From assembly GCA_963921825.1 (NCBI GenBank), contig OY997591.1:38709825-38773824 (forward strand): a DNA stretch of 64,000 bases. Reading direction: 5' to 3'. Made by a program: the position numbers and the translations under genes. The notes beneath the pieces are model-generated. The model was not told the DNA's origin. It was given only the letters and a program-made list of their open reading frames with translations, and ran no database searches. This stretch comes from Erodium maritimum. Lineage: Eukaryota; Streptophyta; Magnoliopsida; Geraniales; Geraniaceae. Every line of letters begins with the position of its first letter. The first letter of the stretch is position 1. This document shows positions 32,800 through 44,663 of the stretch, piece by piece.

Positions 32800-34988
32800 C
32801 CACACACTTAAACTTTTCTCGTCCCGAGAAAACTAAACTAAGAAAGCATTTTAAAGATATGTCCCGGTTAAACCCCGAGGTTCACCTCGATAGGAGGAGT
32901 CTGGGCCTCCTTTATTCCAAACAGCAAAAAGTAAAGATGCACGTGCAATGCATGAATCCTAAATCTAATGCATTCCTAAAGCATACTATATGATGCATGC
33001 AAAAAGGTTACAAAAAACAGGTGATGTTCAAAGTCCTGCACAGAGGACCACATGGGTTTTCTCAGAGTCGCCACACACCAAAATCTTACACTCATCAAAG
33101 AAGCATATGAACCAATGAATTCATTAAAATAGGACGCTACTCACATTAAAGAGTGAACTCTTTCCTTTTAAACTTGCATTCACTCATTCACCATAACCGC
33201 GGGTATCCTCATTTCCCCATACATGGAATTTAGAGATTCATATGCTATCATGCTAGACCCATCTCCACTAATTATAAGGGACCATGGTTATTCAAGAATC
33301 AGAAAGGTCTTTAATTCAACTTGTAATGTAAGGCTAGGTAAAGGGTAGGGAAGTAGATCAAAAGAAGCTCAAATATATATCTCAAGACAAAGCTGCTTCA
33401 TTCTCACACCCACAAAGTATTTCACATATCTCAAACCCCATTTGTTTACCATCCAACTCTTGCAATCTCTAATACCATTTTTTTTATTGAATAGCTAATG
33501 TGTCGTAGTTATCCAAAAATTCACCACCTTTCTAAACCACTATCACGTCTTACTTCACACTTATTTTTCACTAGGGATATTAATTATTTATTTTTCTCTA
33601 TCCCTTTTTTTTTTCTTTTTTTTTCTTTAGGGTAAGGCGATGATAAACTTGTTCTCAATACAAACCAATGACATATTATCCTTTCATCATTTTTTTTCTC
33701 TTTCGCTCACTTATTATCCCAAAAATAACCCCTCTCAATGAAGCAACTAAGGCTAGCGAGTTCAAACGATAATGGGGATATAAACATGAAAAGAAAGGCA
33801 CATAGGATTGTAATGTCGGGTTTAGAAACGAAAGGCTTAGGCTCAGATGGGTGACTAAGAGATTCAATCATGCAAGGGTAGACACTTTTTAGCTCAAACG
33901 ATCCATAGATGGCCTAAAATCATTTTCCTAAACAACCATGTTCCTTATTCTTATTTAGCCTCGAATGGGTCGTACATGTAGTTCTAGACTCAAGTTACCA
34001 TGCATGAGAATCAAAGGCATTCAACACGGGTTATAGCAAACACTCAAAAGCAAGTGAAAGAGTTAATCTTAATGCATGTGCTTTCACTACTTATTTGATT
34101 CACACATGCTCATATACAACCCTGATTTATGCAAGAAATAAGCAATAGAGACATATCAATCATCGAATCCTTAGTAACATAAACACTAGACTCGCATATC
34201 ACTAGAAATGTTTTTTTGGATTTTTTGATTTTTCAATTTTTTTGGTTTTTTCAAAAAGTTTATAGCACGAAATGTTGCATGAGCACACAAAAGAAAACAC
34301 AATGTAATGCAAGGCATACCCCACCCCACACTTTAAAACTAAGCAATGTCCCAGTGCGACTCTAAACACATATATACACATGCACATGATAGAAGATAAC
34401 AATTAAGCACCCTACACTCATAGTCAGCAGGTATACAATTCACACAACCCTATAAGCATAGTCTATCAGCACGACAATTCGGGCACTCAGGGCCCACCAG
34501 ATAGCATAAAGGAAGTAAATAGCGATAAATAGTGTAAAATAAGAAGGGTAAAGATACTGCCCCTCGAAGAACCGCTACATGAACTGCACTAACTGTGGAG
34601 ATCCTCGTGCATGGATGATGGAGAACTCTTCGCCCGAGAGAACCTCCAGGAGGTTCGGCGCCATAGCATGCAATGTGAATGATTCCGCTCTCCATGTCAT
34701 ATGTTGGGGTGCCTCCCAACTAGCGCATTTGTTTATCTTCGTTAGCTCGACTATAGGGCGGCCAAGGCCGCCATTTGAGCCTACTCAAGGCTCATTGGAG
34801 AGCGCTGCAAATCTCTCCCTCGCCCAGACGCCTTTACTTATCTGCTAGGGCTTTTTCTACAGGTTCACCACCAAGCTTAAGTCATTCTCTACGAGGACCC
34901 TGCATATGCAACACGATGGATTGCAACATCGAATATGATTTAACGTGTCACCTAGGGTCTTACTTTTCTGCTTAAGTGCCTGCAATAA
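32800..34988 (-). other. Athila 3' internal non-coding region
   Basis: About 2.2 kb lie between the protease end and the 3' LTR with no pol motif. There is a dyad TTTCTCGTCCCGAGAAA near 32815-32832, and the minus strand has TTTTAAAGTGTGGGGTGGGG near 34317-34336, typical of the long spacer in Athila elements. RT, RNase H and integrase are absent, so the element could not move alone. I see no env-like frame. Confidence 0.65.
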
Positions 34989-36272
34989 TTATTCCTCCCT
35001 GTCATTAGATAAATTAGATGATATAGAAATAGGGTATAAGTCATCATCATTCAAATAAACATACTTTAAATTATTAGGGAGGACTCTCAACTCACATTGT
35101 GAATTAGGAAGGGCTTGCAGCTTAGAATCATGTGAAATTTCTAAGTGGGCTACCGACTCATGTTTATCTTTGTGTTCAATAACTTCACGTGTAGGAGAAA
35201 CGGTCCCCTTTTTAATTCCATTCCTTTCTTTCATATGGAATTCTTCTTGTTGCTCACCATATCTAAATATTATTGACCCGTTCTCCACATCAATTAAAGT
35301 CCTAGCTGTGGCCAAAATCGGTCTCCCCAAAATAAGAGGAATCGCATGATCCTCTTCCATGTCTAGAACTACAAAATCAGAAGGATAGATAAATTCTCCT
35401 ACCTTGACTAACACGTCTTATACAATTCCCCTAGGGTATTTAATTGACCTGTCTGCTAGTTGTAAAGTAATCGACGATGGTGTTGGTTCATCCCCAAGTC
35501 CTAGTTTCTTAAATACTGAAAGGGGCATAAGATTTACACTCGCTCCTATGTCACATAAGGACTTTGCAAATGAAACTTTACCTACCTTACATGGAACGGT
35601 GAAACTACATGGGTCCTTCAGTTTAGGGGGTAATTTATTTAATAATATGGCAGAACATTCTTCAGTCAAATTCACAATCTCCCCATCTAATAATTTTCTC
35701 TTGCTAGCTAATAACTTTTTCAATAATTGAGCGATTTTAGGCATTTGAGTTAAAGCTTCAAGACACATTCAAAGGAATGTTAATGTCAAGCCTTCTAAAC
35801 ACATTCAAAAATTTATCATATTGACTATCAGGCTTATTTTTCTTAATTACTGAAGGAAATGGGAGAGGAGGCGGAGTCCAAGTTTCTGAGTCAACTTTGG
35901 ATTCCCTTACCTTCTCATCTGTGGCATGCATATTGGCCTCTGTCTCTTGACTGCTTTTATTGGCAGCAACCTCTCTGGGCTGTGGCAGATCAACTTCCTT
36001 GGACTTTTCTTGACTTGAATCGTCGAGCTCTTTTCCACTTCTCAACATAATGGCATTCACGCTTTCTCTTGGATTCCTCTCGTTGTCACTAGGTAGGGAT
36101 CCTGGAGGTCTGTAGTTTGCTGATGTGGCAACTTGTCCTAGCTGAGTATTTACTGATCTATAATTGTTATCTGCTTCAGCTTGTTTCCTAAGCAGCTCCC
36201 TTATCTGCTGATCTTTTTCCTCTAACCGCTTATGTATTTTCCTATTCTCCTCATCCTGTATCCTATTCTTCT
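34989..36272 (-). pseudogene. gag-pr: Athila gag C-terminus and protease
   Basis: On the minus strand, 36272 to 35758 encodes a charged coiled-coil-like stretch (KRLEEKDQQIRELLRKQAE) and then a linker. After a frameshift near 35760 the protease follows, with NKLPPKLKDPCSFTVPCKVG, the catalytic CDIGASVNLMPLSVF (DIGAS at 35538-35552) and the Athila signature LQLADRSIKYPRGIV. After one in-frame stop (35415-35420) come VLDMEEDHAIPLILGRPIL and FRYGEQQEEF. The active-site triad is kept; the stop and the frameshift make the chain non-functional. The protease would cut the gag-pol polyprotein. Confidence 0.9.
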
Positions 36273-38049
36273 TGTAAGAACCACTCCCGGTCAACGATAG
36301 TCAAACCTGCGAAAAACAGGAAAATTTAAAAAGTTTAAGACAGACACTTAACTTAACCTAAATTTACCCCGAGGGTCATCCGGACTTAAGTTGACCCCGT
36401 TATCGACCAAAATGAGTTCCAGGGGACTCATGGCAACTTTCTGATCAATTTGGGAAAAGTTGACTTTTCGCTGGAAAAGTCAACCGAGCGACGGTTTGGT
36501 CCATTCGAAGACCGTTTTGGATCCAAAAAGCTTGGCCGTCGTCGAAGCGGTCTTAGTTGAGCCATTTCCTTGTAGCCCGTCAAGTTTCGTAATTTCTTGG
36601 GAAAAGTGCCCGTTCGGGGCCCGAAACGTCCGTTTTTCGCGAATCTGATTGGAAAATATCAAGTAGATATTTTCCAAAAGGTGTGGGACCCACCTGGATA
36701 CTTGTCCAAATTGTGGTGGTGTTAGTTTTGGGGGGAAACTAGAAGGGACAAGAGGTGTGGCCGGCCACATGGGTTAAAAGAGAAAAAAATAGAAATCGTG
36801 TTAGTTGTTTGATTTAGAAAAAGGAAGAGAGTGTTTAGAGAGAGAAGGAGAAGAAGGAAGAGAGAAAGCTAGGGTTTGGTCACTATTCACGTCATATCCA
36901 ACCTTTGGATCGTCTCAAGGGAAGGAGCAGTCTCGTTCCCCTCATTCTCCTCTTGGGTAAGCACCGAACCGATCATCGATTTGTTACTTTTCAAATGTTA
37001 GGGTTTGGTTATAAATGATGAGTTAGGGTTCTAGTGAGTTTGGGGATTTGTTGGAGACGTTTTAGAGGTGTTTGGAGGTGTGTTTGAACGTTTTCCGGCG
37101 ACCGGGAGCTCGGGAGGAGCTCCGGCCACCATAGGGGGTGGCCGGCCACCATAGGAGGTAGCTGGCCGGAGCTAGGGCCGGCCACCACCATGGTGGCCGA
37201 GCCTCGTTTAAGCCCTAGGGCTCACGGCTAGGTTGGGCCGGGTGGGGCCCACGTGCTCGGGTGCTCGGGTTTAGTGTTCTGGTGGTTTAAAACGTTCCCC
37301 GGACCATTTATCCTTAATCGAATCGAAATTTGGATTTAAATTGGAGAAGTTGTAATTAACGGGTTTTAGAAACTTTAAACGTTAATTAATTTACTCGGAA
37401 GTCGGAATTGGATTCCGTCAAGTGCATTGGGTTCCTTGAACTATTCTAAGACCGTAGAAACGAAAACGGGGGCTTTTGGAGCCCCGGAAGGCCAATTACA
37501 AAACCCGGGCAGATTCGCCGTGTCGGGCGAATCGGGCCTTTATGGGTCCTTTATCGACAATGTCGAGTAATTGGGAAGTTTTGGAGTGATCGACATTGTT
37601 AGGGTTACGTCTGGGCGTTAAGTTTATTAAATTCCGGTTTATTTCCTGCGAGTTTAAAGTGCTTTAAAATTTGTGTTCTTTTAGATCGTACTGCGGACCG
37701 AGGCAAAGGGAAGCTCGGCGAGTGACTGGGATCACATCGAGACTTAGTGGAGCACTTTTGGAGTTATATACGAGGTAGGGAAAAGTAGCCGGATCTCGGC
37801 CCTGACTAGGGAAAGTTAACTGTAGAATTGCATGTGACACCGGGGTGTCGTGGGTTATTTAGGTTATCGAATATTAGAAAAGCATGATACGGGATTGTAG
37901 CAATTATTGGAAAAGCATGTGACACTTAGCAGTGTCGTAGGAGCAGAGAACTTAGCGATATTAGAATTATTTGAGGCATATGACCATGCCCGGAGGTTGT
38001 TTGTGAAACTAGTGATCTTAGGACTGTTGGAGGCATTGAGTATGCCGGA

Positions 38050-38470
38050 GGTTGTTGTGTATTATTGTTGTTGAGTTTTGGGTGGCCTTGAGAGCCCGTA
38101 TTATTGTTGTTGTGTTTTGGGTGGCCTTGAGAGCCTGTATTATTATTGTTGAGTTTTGGGTGGCCTTGAGAGCCCGTATTATTATTGTTGAGTTTTGGGT
38201 GGCCTTGAGAGCCCGTATTATTATTGTTGAGTTTTGGGTGGCCTTGAGAGCCCGTGTTATTGTTGTTGAGTCTTGGGTGGCCATGAGAGCCGTGTTGTTA
38301 TTTTGGTGTTTTGGGTGGCCGTGAGTGCCCGTGGGGTTGTGAACCCGTACTTTACCGTTGGTGTCTTGGGTGGCCATGAGGGCCCGTAGGGTTGTTGAAC
38401 CCGTGTCTTGTTGTTGGTGTCTTGGTGGCCTTGAGTGCCTGTGGAGTTGAGACTGGTGTCGTTACTGTCT
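38050..38470 (+). repeat. Minisatellite in second T1 solo LTR (about 9 units)
   Basis: About nine units of 40-57 bp share TTTTGGGTGGCCTTGAGAGC. The first six use CCCGTATTATTATTGTTGAG as spacer, which differs from the arrays in the other copies. Confidence 0.88.
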
Positions 38471-38519
38471 GTTAAACTTTGTTTGTTATTGTGATTGGTT
38501 ACTTGATACTGGTGGAGGT

Positions 38520-38720
38520 TGTGTGGTGTAGCTAGCCTCCCGACTGGGATCGGGAGAAGCGGAGAGGTTGTGGGCTAGCTCCCCGACTGGGATCAGGGGA
38601 AGGACGCGCGGGTGTGGCTAACCACCCGACTGGGATCGGGTGAAGCGGAGAGGTTGTGGGTTAGCCTCCCGACTGGGATCGGGAGAAGTTGCGCGACAGG
38701 TCGACCGCCTGGCCTGATTA
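38520..38720 (+). repeat. Second tandem array in second T1 solo LTR
   Basis: Four or five units of about 40-50 bp share CCCGACTGGGATCGGG followed by GAAGCGGAGAGG. The unit differs from the GACAGGTCGAC units of the copies at 29177 and 46000. Confidence 0.82.
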
Positions 38721-39285
38721 GGATCGGAAAGGGCGAGGGACAGAGATGGTTACTGAGCAGCTGGTATGCAATCCTTTGTGATCTTCTTTGGTGTGCGATC
38801 CTTTGTGATCTTGGTATTGCGTGTTTGCCAGTCGTGTCTTTGGAGGAGGTCGTCAATTGTTGTGTGGGGTCTACATCACGTGTCCGAGTGTTGAGTCGGT
38901 TGAGGAAAGTATTGGTTGTGTGTGTGTCTTTTGGGTCGTTATTGGTGTCACCGGCTTTGTCTGCCTAGTATGCCGTAGTCAGTCTGTTATCTGTGGTGGT
39001 GAGCGAACGCTCACCCCTAGCTGCTTTTCCTACAGGTACCGTTCGCAGGCTGGACTAGGTGAGCTTCTGAAGCTTGAAGAGCTTGAAGCGGGTTTCTGGG
39101 TGTTTTTGAGTCTAGTGACGTGTACCTCGTTTTTGTCCAATTGTTGGGACTTATTTTGAGATGTAAATATTATTTTGTTGAACTAAATGGTAATTTCAAA
39201 GTATTTATTGAAAACAGGTTTCAAGTGTTGTATCTTTTTAAATGTTCGCGTCCCGAGTTCGGTTCGCTGAAATTGGGGCGTGACA

Positions 39286-40616
39286 CTTCTCCTCTTGTAT
39301 CCTATTCTTCTCGTCCTATATCCTATTCTTCTCGTCCTGTATCTGCATCATTTTTAAAATTAAAGAAGTTGGGTCAGAAGAAGGTTGTTGGTTACCTGGA
39401 TTTTGCTGAGGTTGAGGATTTCTCTGTTGGTTGCTCTGATTTTGAGGTCTCTGATTGAATCCGGGAGGTGTTTGACTTCTTTGATTCTGATCTCCTCCCC
39501 ATTTGAGCTCGGGGCAATCTTTCCAACCCTCATTATAAGTGTTGGAATAAGGATCGTACTTCCTCCCTTGGTTGTTGTTGTGATTCACCTAGTTAGCCTC
39601 TTCATAGTCCATTGGATTAGGCTGTGGCAATTGTCCCTGCATGTCTGCCATCATCAGCTTCATTTCTTTTAATTGCTCCATGACTTGATTTATCTCTGCT
39701 GCTGAGTTGACTGAATTGACTGTAGACCCTCTAGGTCCTCTTTCAGAATGCCAAGCATCATTGGCCATGATATTATCTAGAATCTCTTGGAATTCCTACA
39801 AAGTGTGTTTGGTGAAAGAACCACCAGATGCGGCGTTCAGCTCTACTTGACTTGGTCTGTTTAACCCTTGGTAGAATGTCTGCAGCTGCAACCACAACTC
39901 TTTTCCATGGTGGGGACACTTCCTCATGAGTCCTTGATATCTCGCCCAAGCTTCTGCCAGCGATTCAAAGTTTGATTGATCAAAATTCTGGATCTTGGCT
40001 CTGAGCTCCTTACTCTTCATTGGCGAGTAGAATCTAGCTAGAAACTTTTGTGTTAGATCGGCCCATGTTGTAATTGCATGGTTCGACAGGCTTGCAATCC
40101 AGTCTGCTGCCTCATCTTTTAGGGTAAACTTGAAGACCCGCAGTTTAATTGCTTCTCTGTCACTCCATTGTACCTGAAAGTAGCACAAATCTCAATAAAT
40201 TTAGTCAGGTGTGAAGCAGGATCGGGATCAGTGTTTGGATTCCCGCTAAATGTATTTTGTTGAAGTAATTGGATGGTAGAGGTTTTAATCTCGAAGAAGT
40301 GAGCTGTCACTGGTGGGTGGAGAATGCTCTGATGTAGGTTGTTGGTGTGAGGTGTGCCATAGTCACAGAAATATCTTGGTGGCTCCGCGACAGCTATAGG
40401 CTCATCTTGTTGATTTACTTGGACCACCTGGTTATTCTGTTGTTCACCTCCTGCAATCTGCCTAGTGGCATCAGCGCCCACAGGTTCCATCGTATTTGAA
40501 TTGACACTTCCCTCACCAAGTTTCTTCTTTAAAGCTCTTATTTTCAATTGTCCTGCTTCTCGTAAATCTGTATCACTAAGCAAATCACTTGGAGTGGATT
40601 TAGATCTTGTGAGCAT
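39286..40616 (-). pseudogene. gag: Athila gag
   Basis: The minus-strand start at 40616 reads MLTRSKSTPSDLLSD. It then has the Athila hallmark RYFCDYGTPHTNNLHQSI and TIQLLQQNTFSGNPNTDPD. After a frameshift near 40150-40190 comes the capsid core: LRVFKFTLKDEAADWIASL, WADLTQKFLARFYSPMKS, ESLAEAWARYQGLMRKCPHH and QTFYQGLNRPSQVELNAASG. It carries at least two in-frame stops (near 39796 and 39589). The end is a heptad repeat (NRIQDEK) at 39291-39355, where the solo LTR has inserted; the frame resumes at 36272. It encoded the particle protein of an Athila element. Confidence 0.9.
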
Positions 40617-40720
40617 AAAATAACTTAAGTGACAGACACACGATGAAAGCTAATTGTAAAGCAAAAATTAAAAAGTGAAATAGTCGAAACACAACTTATA
40701 TAGAATGGGTTGGCTCAATT

Positions 40721-40740
40721 GCTCCCTGGCAACGGTGCCA
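40721..40740 (-). promoter_or_regulatory. Athila primer-binding site
   Basis: The minus strand reads TGGCACCGTTGCCAGGGAGC, very close to the TGGCGCCGTTGCCGGGGA PBS usual in Athila elements. It lies about six bases inside the 5' LTR and about 100 bases before gag, as expected. Confidence 0.85.
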
Positions 40741-40746
40741 TTAACA

Positions 40747-41918
40747 TGACGCCCTGCGTTTTTAACACAGAAAAGGACACGACAAGCGTACCGGTCGTCA
40801 AGTAGTATTTCGGGATTTTTAGTTCTGATTTATCGAACCCAAAGGAGCACGAGTCAAGCATGTTCTATCTCAAAGTCGTTGTCAAGCTATTTCGATTGAA
40901 TGATGGTTTTGTTCTAAAACATGAAAAGTAAACAGTAGGCGAAATGACAGTGAAGCAGTACTCACAAAGCTTAGAAGAGTTTTAATTCAGAGAAAAAGTA
41001 ATCTAAGGTCATGGGTTCATAGCGACCGTTTCCAATGCATTTAAATGACGATGAACATTATGAAGTTGATATGATTTTAGGGGCAACGAATCATCTCTCA
41101 AACTAGTCCTAACTCCTCACGTTGTTTTGGACCCTAATGGAATCTAACCACCCAGCTCTCACGAATCAGGATGTAGGGAGACCCAAAGCATTACGTTCCT
41201 TGATAATTTCTAACTTTCGGTTTGAACCCTATGGTTATTACAATCGTGTTAATCTAGTTGTCACTAGTCTAGATTTAAACCCAATTTGTATAAGATTTCT
41301 GACCTAATTGCAACCCACCTCTCACGAGTGTCAGATTTCAATTCCCACCTTCTATCAGGCCTACCTGGGAGATAGAGCATTAAGCTTAAATCAAATACAA
41401 ACCCTAAATCAAATCATTCAACACAACACCCATTCATATATTCAACAGATTGGAACTTAAATCTCTACTCCCCCATAATCCTAGATTATGGGGTTTTAGT
41501 TACTCATGAACAAGGAAGAAGAAGATGCCATTGATGAACATAAACAAAGCTTCATAATTGAATAAAGTAGAGATATACAGTACCCAATATTGATTACAAT
41601 GATGTTCTTCCAAGTAGAAATCCTCTCCTAAGCTTGCTCTCAACTCTCCTCTCTTCTTATCTCTCAAAAAAAATACAAGTTAGATCTTTAGGGAGGCTGA
41701 TTTTAGGGTTAAAAAGGGTAAAAATCGAGTCTGAAATGAATTAGGGAAACAGGTCTGCGCGCGCGTCACAGATCCTTGATGGGACCCGTCACGGGCCATG
41801 TCACGGCTCCTTGATGGATCATATAATTTTAGGCCGTTTTCGATCTTAGTCACGGCTACATAGTGGGACCCGTCACAGACCATGTCCCGGCTCCGTGGTG
41901 GAGCAGAGAGTTTTGGAT
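40747..41918 (-). repeat. Athila 5' LTR, partial
   Basis: The left edge TGACGCCCTGCG (minus strand CGCAGGGCGTCA) ends the LTR next to the PBS. The right part carries the GTCACGG/GGGACCCGTCACGG repeats shared with the 3' LTR, and stops at GGAT where the R element begins at 41919. About 300 bp of the LTR start are missing. Confidence 0.75.
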
Positions 41919-44645
41919 TGTCACGCCCCGAATTCGGCAGGACCGAACCCGGAATGCGAACGGTGAAAAAATAAAACCATTTTCAAACATTTTAATAAAC
42001 CGCTTAAAATCACCACTTTGAGTTAATCAAAATAATATTTTACAACTGAAAACACGTCCAAAACAAGCGGACAAAAACCAAAGCGTACGTCGCTAAACTC
42101 CCAAAAACCCAGACTCCCGCACCCAGCTCTTCAAGCTTCGAGAGTTCCCTTAGTCTGCCTCGCGACCAGTACCTGTAGGAAAAGCAGCTAGGGGTGAGCG
42201 TTCGCTCACCACCACGGATACCAGACTGACTACGGCATACTAGCAGAAATGCCGGGAACACCGACAACAAACAAAACACCGGGGACTACAATCCCCAAAC
42301 TCAAATAACCCGACTGTCACATGAAAACTGTTACTTTCCCCAACCAATCTAAACACCCGTACACATAATGTAGACCCGACACCGTAATGACGACCTCAAA
42401 GAACACAACAACACATAAGTGATCAAAGTCACGCAAACCACAACCACAAGCCTCGACACTTTACCGATCACGCGCCGGAAGGTGCTACACACCTGATAGG
42501 GACCATAGCCCTCTGCTCTTTACCGACCGCGCACCGGAGGGTACGAAACACCACTCGGGAATAAATCCAGCCTCAGCACTTTACCAATCACGCACCGGAA
42601 GGTGCTACACTCCTATAGGACCACAGCCCTCTGCTCTTTACCGACCACGCATTGGAAGGTACGACACACCCCTCGGGCACAACTCTAACCTCAGCACTTT
42701 ACCGATCACGCGCCGGAAGGTACGACGCACCTGACGGGAACCACAGCCCTCATCAGAACAATCACAGTCACAACCAAATAACACACAAAACCCCGCAAAT
42801 AGAAAGAAAATACGACAACACGACTAACTACCACTCGGAAAGTCAGTCAACCAATACGGGTTCAACTCCCCACAGTCACTCATGGCCACCCACAAACACA
42901 AACAATAACATACGGGTTCAACACCCCAAAGGCACACATGACCACCCTCATAAACACAACAAGTTACTTAACCTACGGGCACAACCAAAAGCCACCAGTA
43001 TTTCTATTGTTCGATATGTTCCCTTATCCTACGACACTACTAAGTGTCACATGCATTTCTATTGTTCGATACGTTCACGTATCCTACGACGCCACTAAAT
43101 GTCGCCTTCATATCTATTATTCGATAAATTTACTTATCCTACGACACCACTAAGTCACATGCATTTCTACTGTTAACTTTCCCTAGTCAAGGCCGAGATC
43201 CGGCTACTTTTCCCTACCTCGTAACGCTTTCCCAAAAGTCCACGCCCAAGCTCCAGCGTGCTCGCGATCACTCGCCTAGCCTCCCCTTTTCGCGGTCGGC
43301 GGCACGATCTAACATGAACACAATTAAAACACTTTTTAAGTTCGCAGGCAAAACTGAATTTTAATGAATTTGACGCCCAAATGCAACCCCGACAATGTAG
43401 ATCACTCCCAAACTTCCCAATTACTTGACATTGTAAACAACGGGCCAGGAAAAGCCCGATTCGCCCGGTTCGGCGAATCTGCCCGGGATCGGAAAACGCC
43501 CTTCCGGGGCTCCGAAAATTCCCGTTTTCGTTTCCACGATCCTAGAATAATTCAAGTGTACCAACGCAATAGACGGAATCAATTTCCGACTTCCGAGCGA
43601 TTTAATTCGCGTTTAAAGTTTGTAAACCCAAAATTTCCAATTTCCACAATTTAATCTCATAATTCGTTCCGAGTGTGAATTATCTATTCGGGGATCGTCC
43701 AAAACCACCCGAACATGAAAAACCCGAGGCCAGGGCAAGTGGGCCCTACACGGCCACAATGGGAAAATTTCCTTTTCGCCCCAAAACGTTCCTAACGAAC
43801 CCCAAACCTCAACCATTCATCTTTAAACCAATTCTAACCAAAACCCAACCATATTTGACTCGTTTAAACTCAACCCTAATTTTCAAACGTACCAAAACGA
43901 GAAAATAATGGGTCCTCAACGTAGGGAATAACGAGGGGAGTTCGAATCCGCAGTCGTTGAGTCGATCGGTCGGTCGGATCGTCGGGAAATCACAAAAACC
44001 TCACCATTTTTCTTTTCTTTTTTCCTTTCCTCCTTCTCTCTTCTTTTCTCTATTTTTTTCTCTCTCCTTCTCTCTTTTTTTGTATTTGGCCGAGACCTCT
44101 CATCCTTTCCCTTTTTATTTTGTTCAAAAAAAACACCAATCTCTTATTTACATAACTACCACTCTTAATTCTTTTTCTTTATTTTAAAAACCAACCACCA
44201 CCACATTTATGACACGTGTCTTGTGGGTCCCATGAGTTAGAAAAATATCTTTGTCGATATTTTTCAATCAGATTCGCGAAGTTCGGCCGTCTCGGGCCCC
44301 GTGCGGGCCCATTTTCCAAGAATTTACGACACTTCGCGTTCTACAGGAAAACGGCCCAACTAAGACCGCTGTGATGACGGATACGCTTTTTGGATCCAAA
44401 TCGGGCCTCGAACAGACCAAAACGTCGCTCGGTTGACTTTTTCGGAAAAAAAGTCAACTTTTCCCAAATTGGTCAAAAAGTTGCCTTGAGTCCCCCAGAA
44501 CTCACTTTGGTCGATATCGGGGTCAACTTAAGTCCGATATGACCCTCGGGGTCAAATTTAGGTTCATTTAGGTGTCTGTCCCAAATTTTTAAATTTTTCT
44601 ATTTTTCGCCGATTTGACTGGCGTTGACCGGGAGTGGTTCTTACA
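41919..44645 (-). repeat. 3' LTR of the R element (T1 Tekay)
   Basis: The plus strand starts TGTCACGCCCCGAATTC and ends GGGAGTGGTTCTTACA, the reverse complement of T1 LTR ends. At its right edge the minus strand has the polypurine context, so this is the 3' LTR of a reverse element, not a solo LTR. It is 2727 bp and carries the perfect dyad at 42196-42211. Its arrays (about 42440-42760 and 42840-42990) have their own unit, with CACGCGCCGGAAGGTGCTAC. Confidence 0.92.
42440..42760 (-). repeat. Tandem array in the R 3' LTR
   Basis: About five units of about 60 bp share CTTTACCGATCACGCGCCGG followed by AAGGTACGACACACC. The position corresponds to the second array of the other T1 LTRs, but the unit sequence is different. 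Confidence 0.8.
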
Positions 44646-44663
44646 ATCAACCCCCCTTAAAGG
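44646..44663 (-). promoter_or_regulatory. Polypurine tract of R
   Basis: The minus strand reads CTTTAAGGGGGGTTGAT just before the LTR start TGTAAGAACC. It matches the context at 9711 and 57558. Confidence 0.88.

Larger units (their letters stand above)
36273..39285 (+). mobile_element. T1 Tekay solo LTR, TSD CTTCT, inside Athila gag
   Basis: It starts TGTAAGAACCACTCCCGG and ends GAAATTGGGGCGTGACA, flanked by CTTCT at 36268-36272 and 39286-39290. It is 3013 bp long. It keeps the T1 landmarks, including a perfect GTGAGCGAACGCTCAC at 38999-39014 next to CTGCTTTTCCTACAG. The target is a 21-bp repeat inside the Athila gag. Confidence 0.95.
32337..41918 (-). mobile_element. Athila-lineage Ty3/gypsy element, non-autonomous, interrupted
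   Basis: A reverse-strand element runs from a partial 5' LTR (40747-41918) through PBS, gag and protease to a partial 3' LTR (32337-32799). Gag and protease are of the Athila type; no RT, RNase H or integrase is left. It is split by a T1 solo LTR (36273-39285), and its 5' LTR is cut at 41919 by the R element. The outer duplication is lost. Confidence 0.85.

Noticed and set aside
32800-34988. Envelope-like gene of the Athila element
   Set aside because: No signal peptide, membrane segment or long frame is visible; the region is AT-rich spacer.
41919-44645. Solo LTR in reverse orientation
   Set aside because: Flanking bases do not match, and the right edge has a polypurine tract and integrase-chromodomain, so it is the 3' LTR of a larger element.
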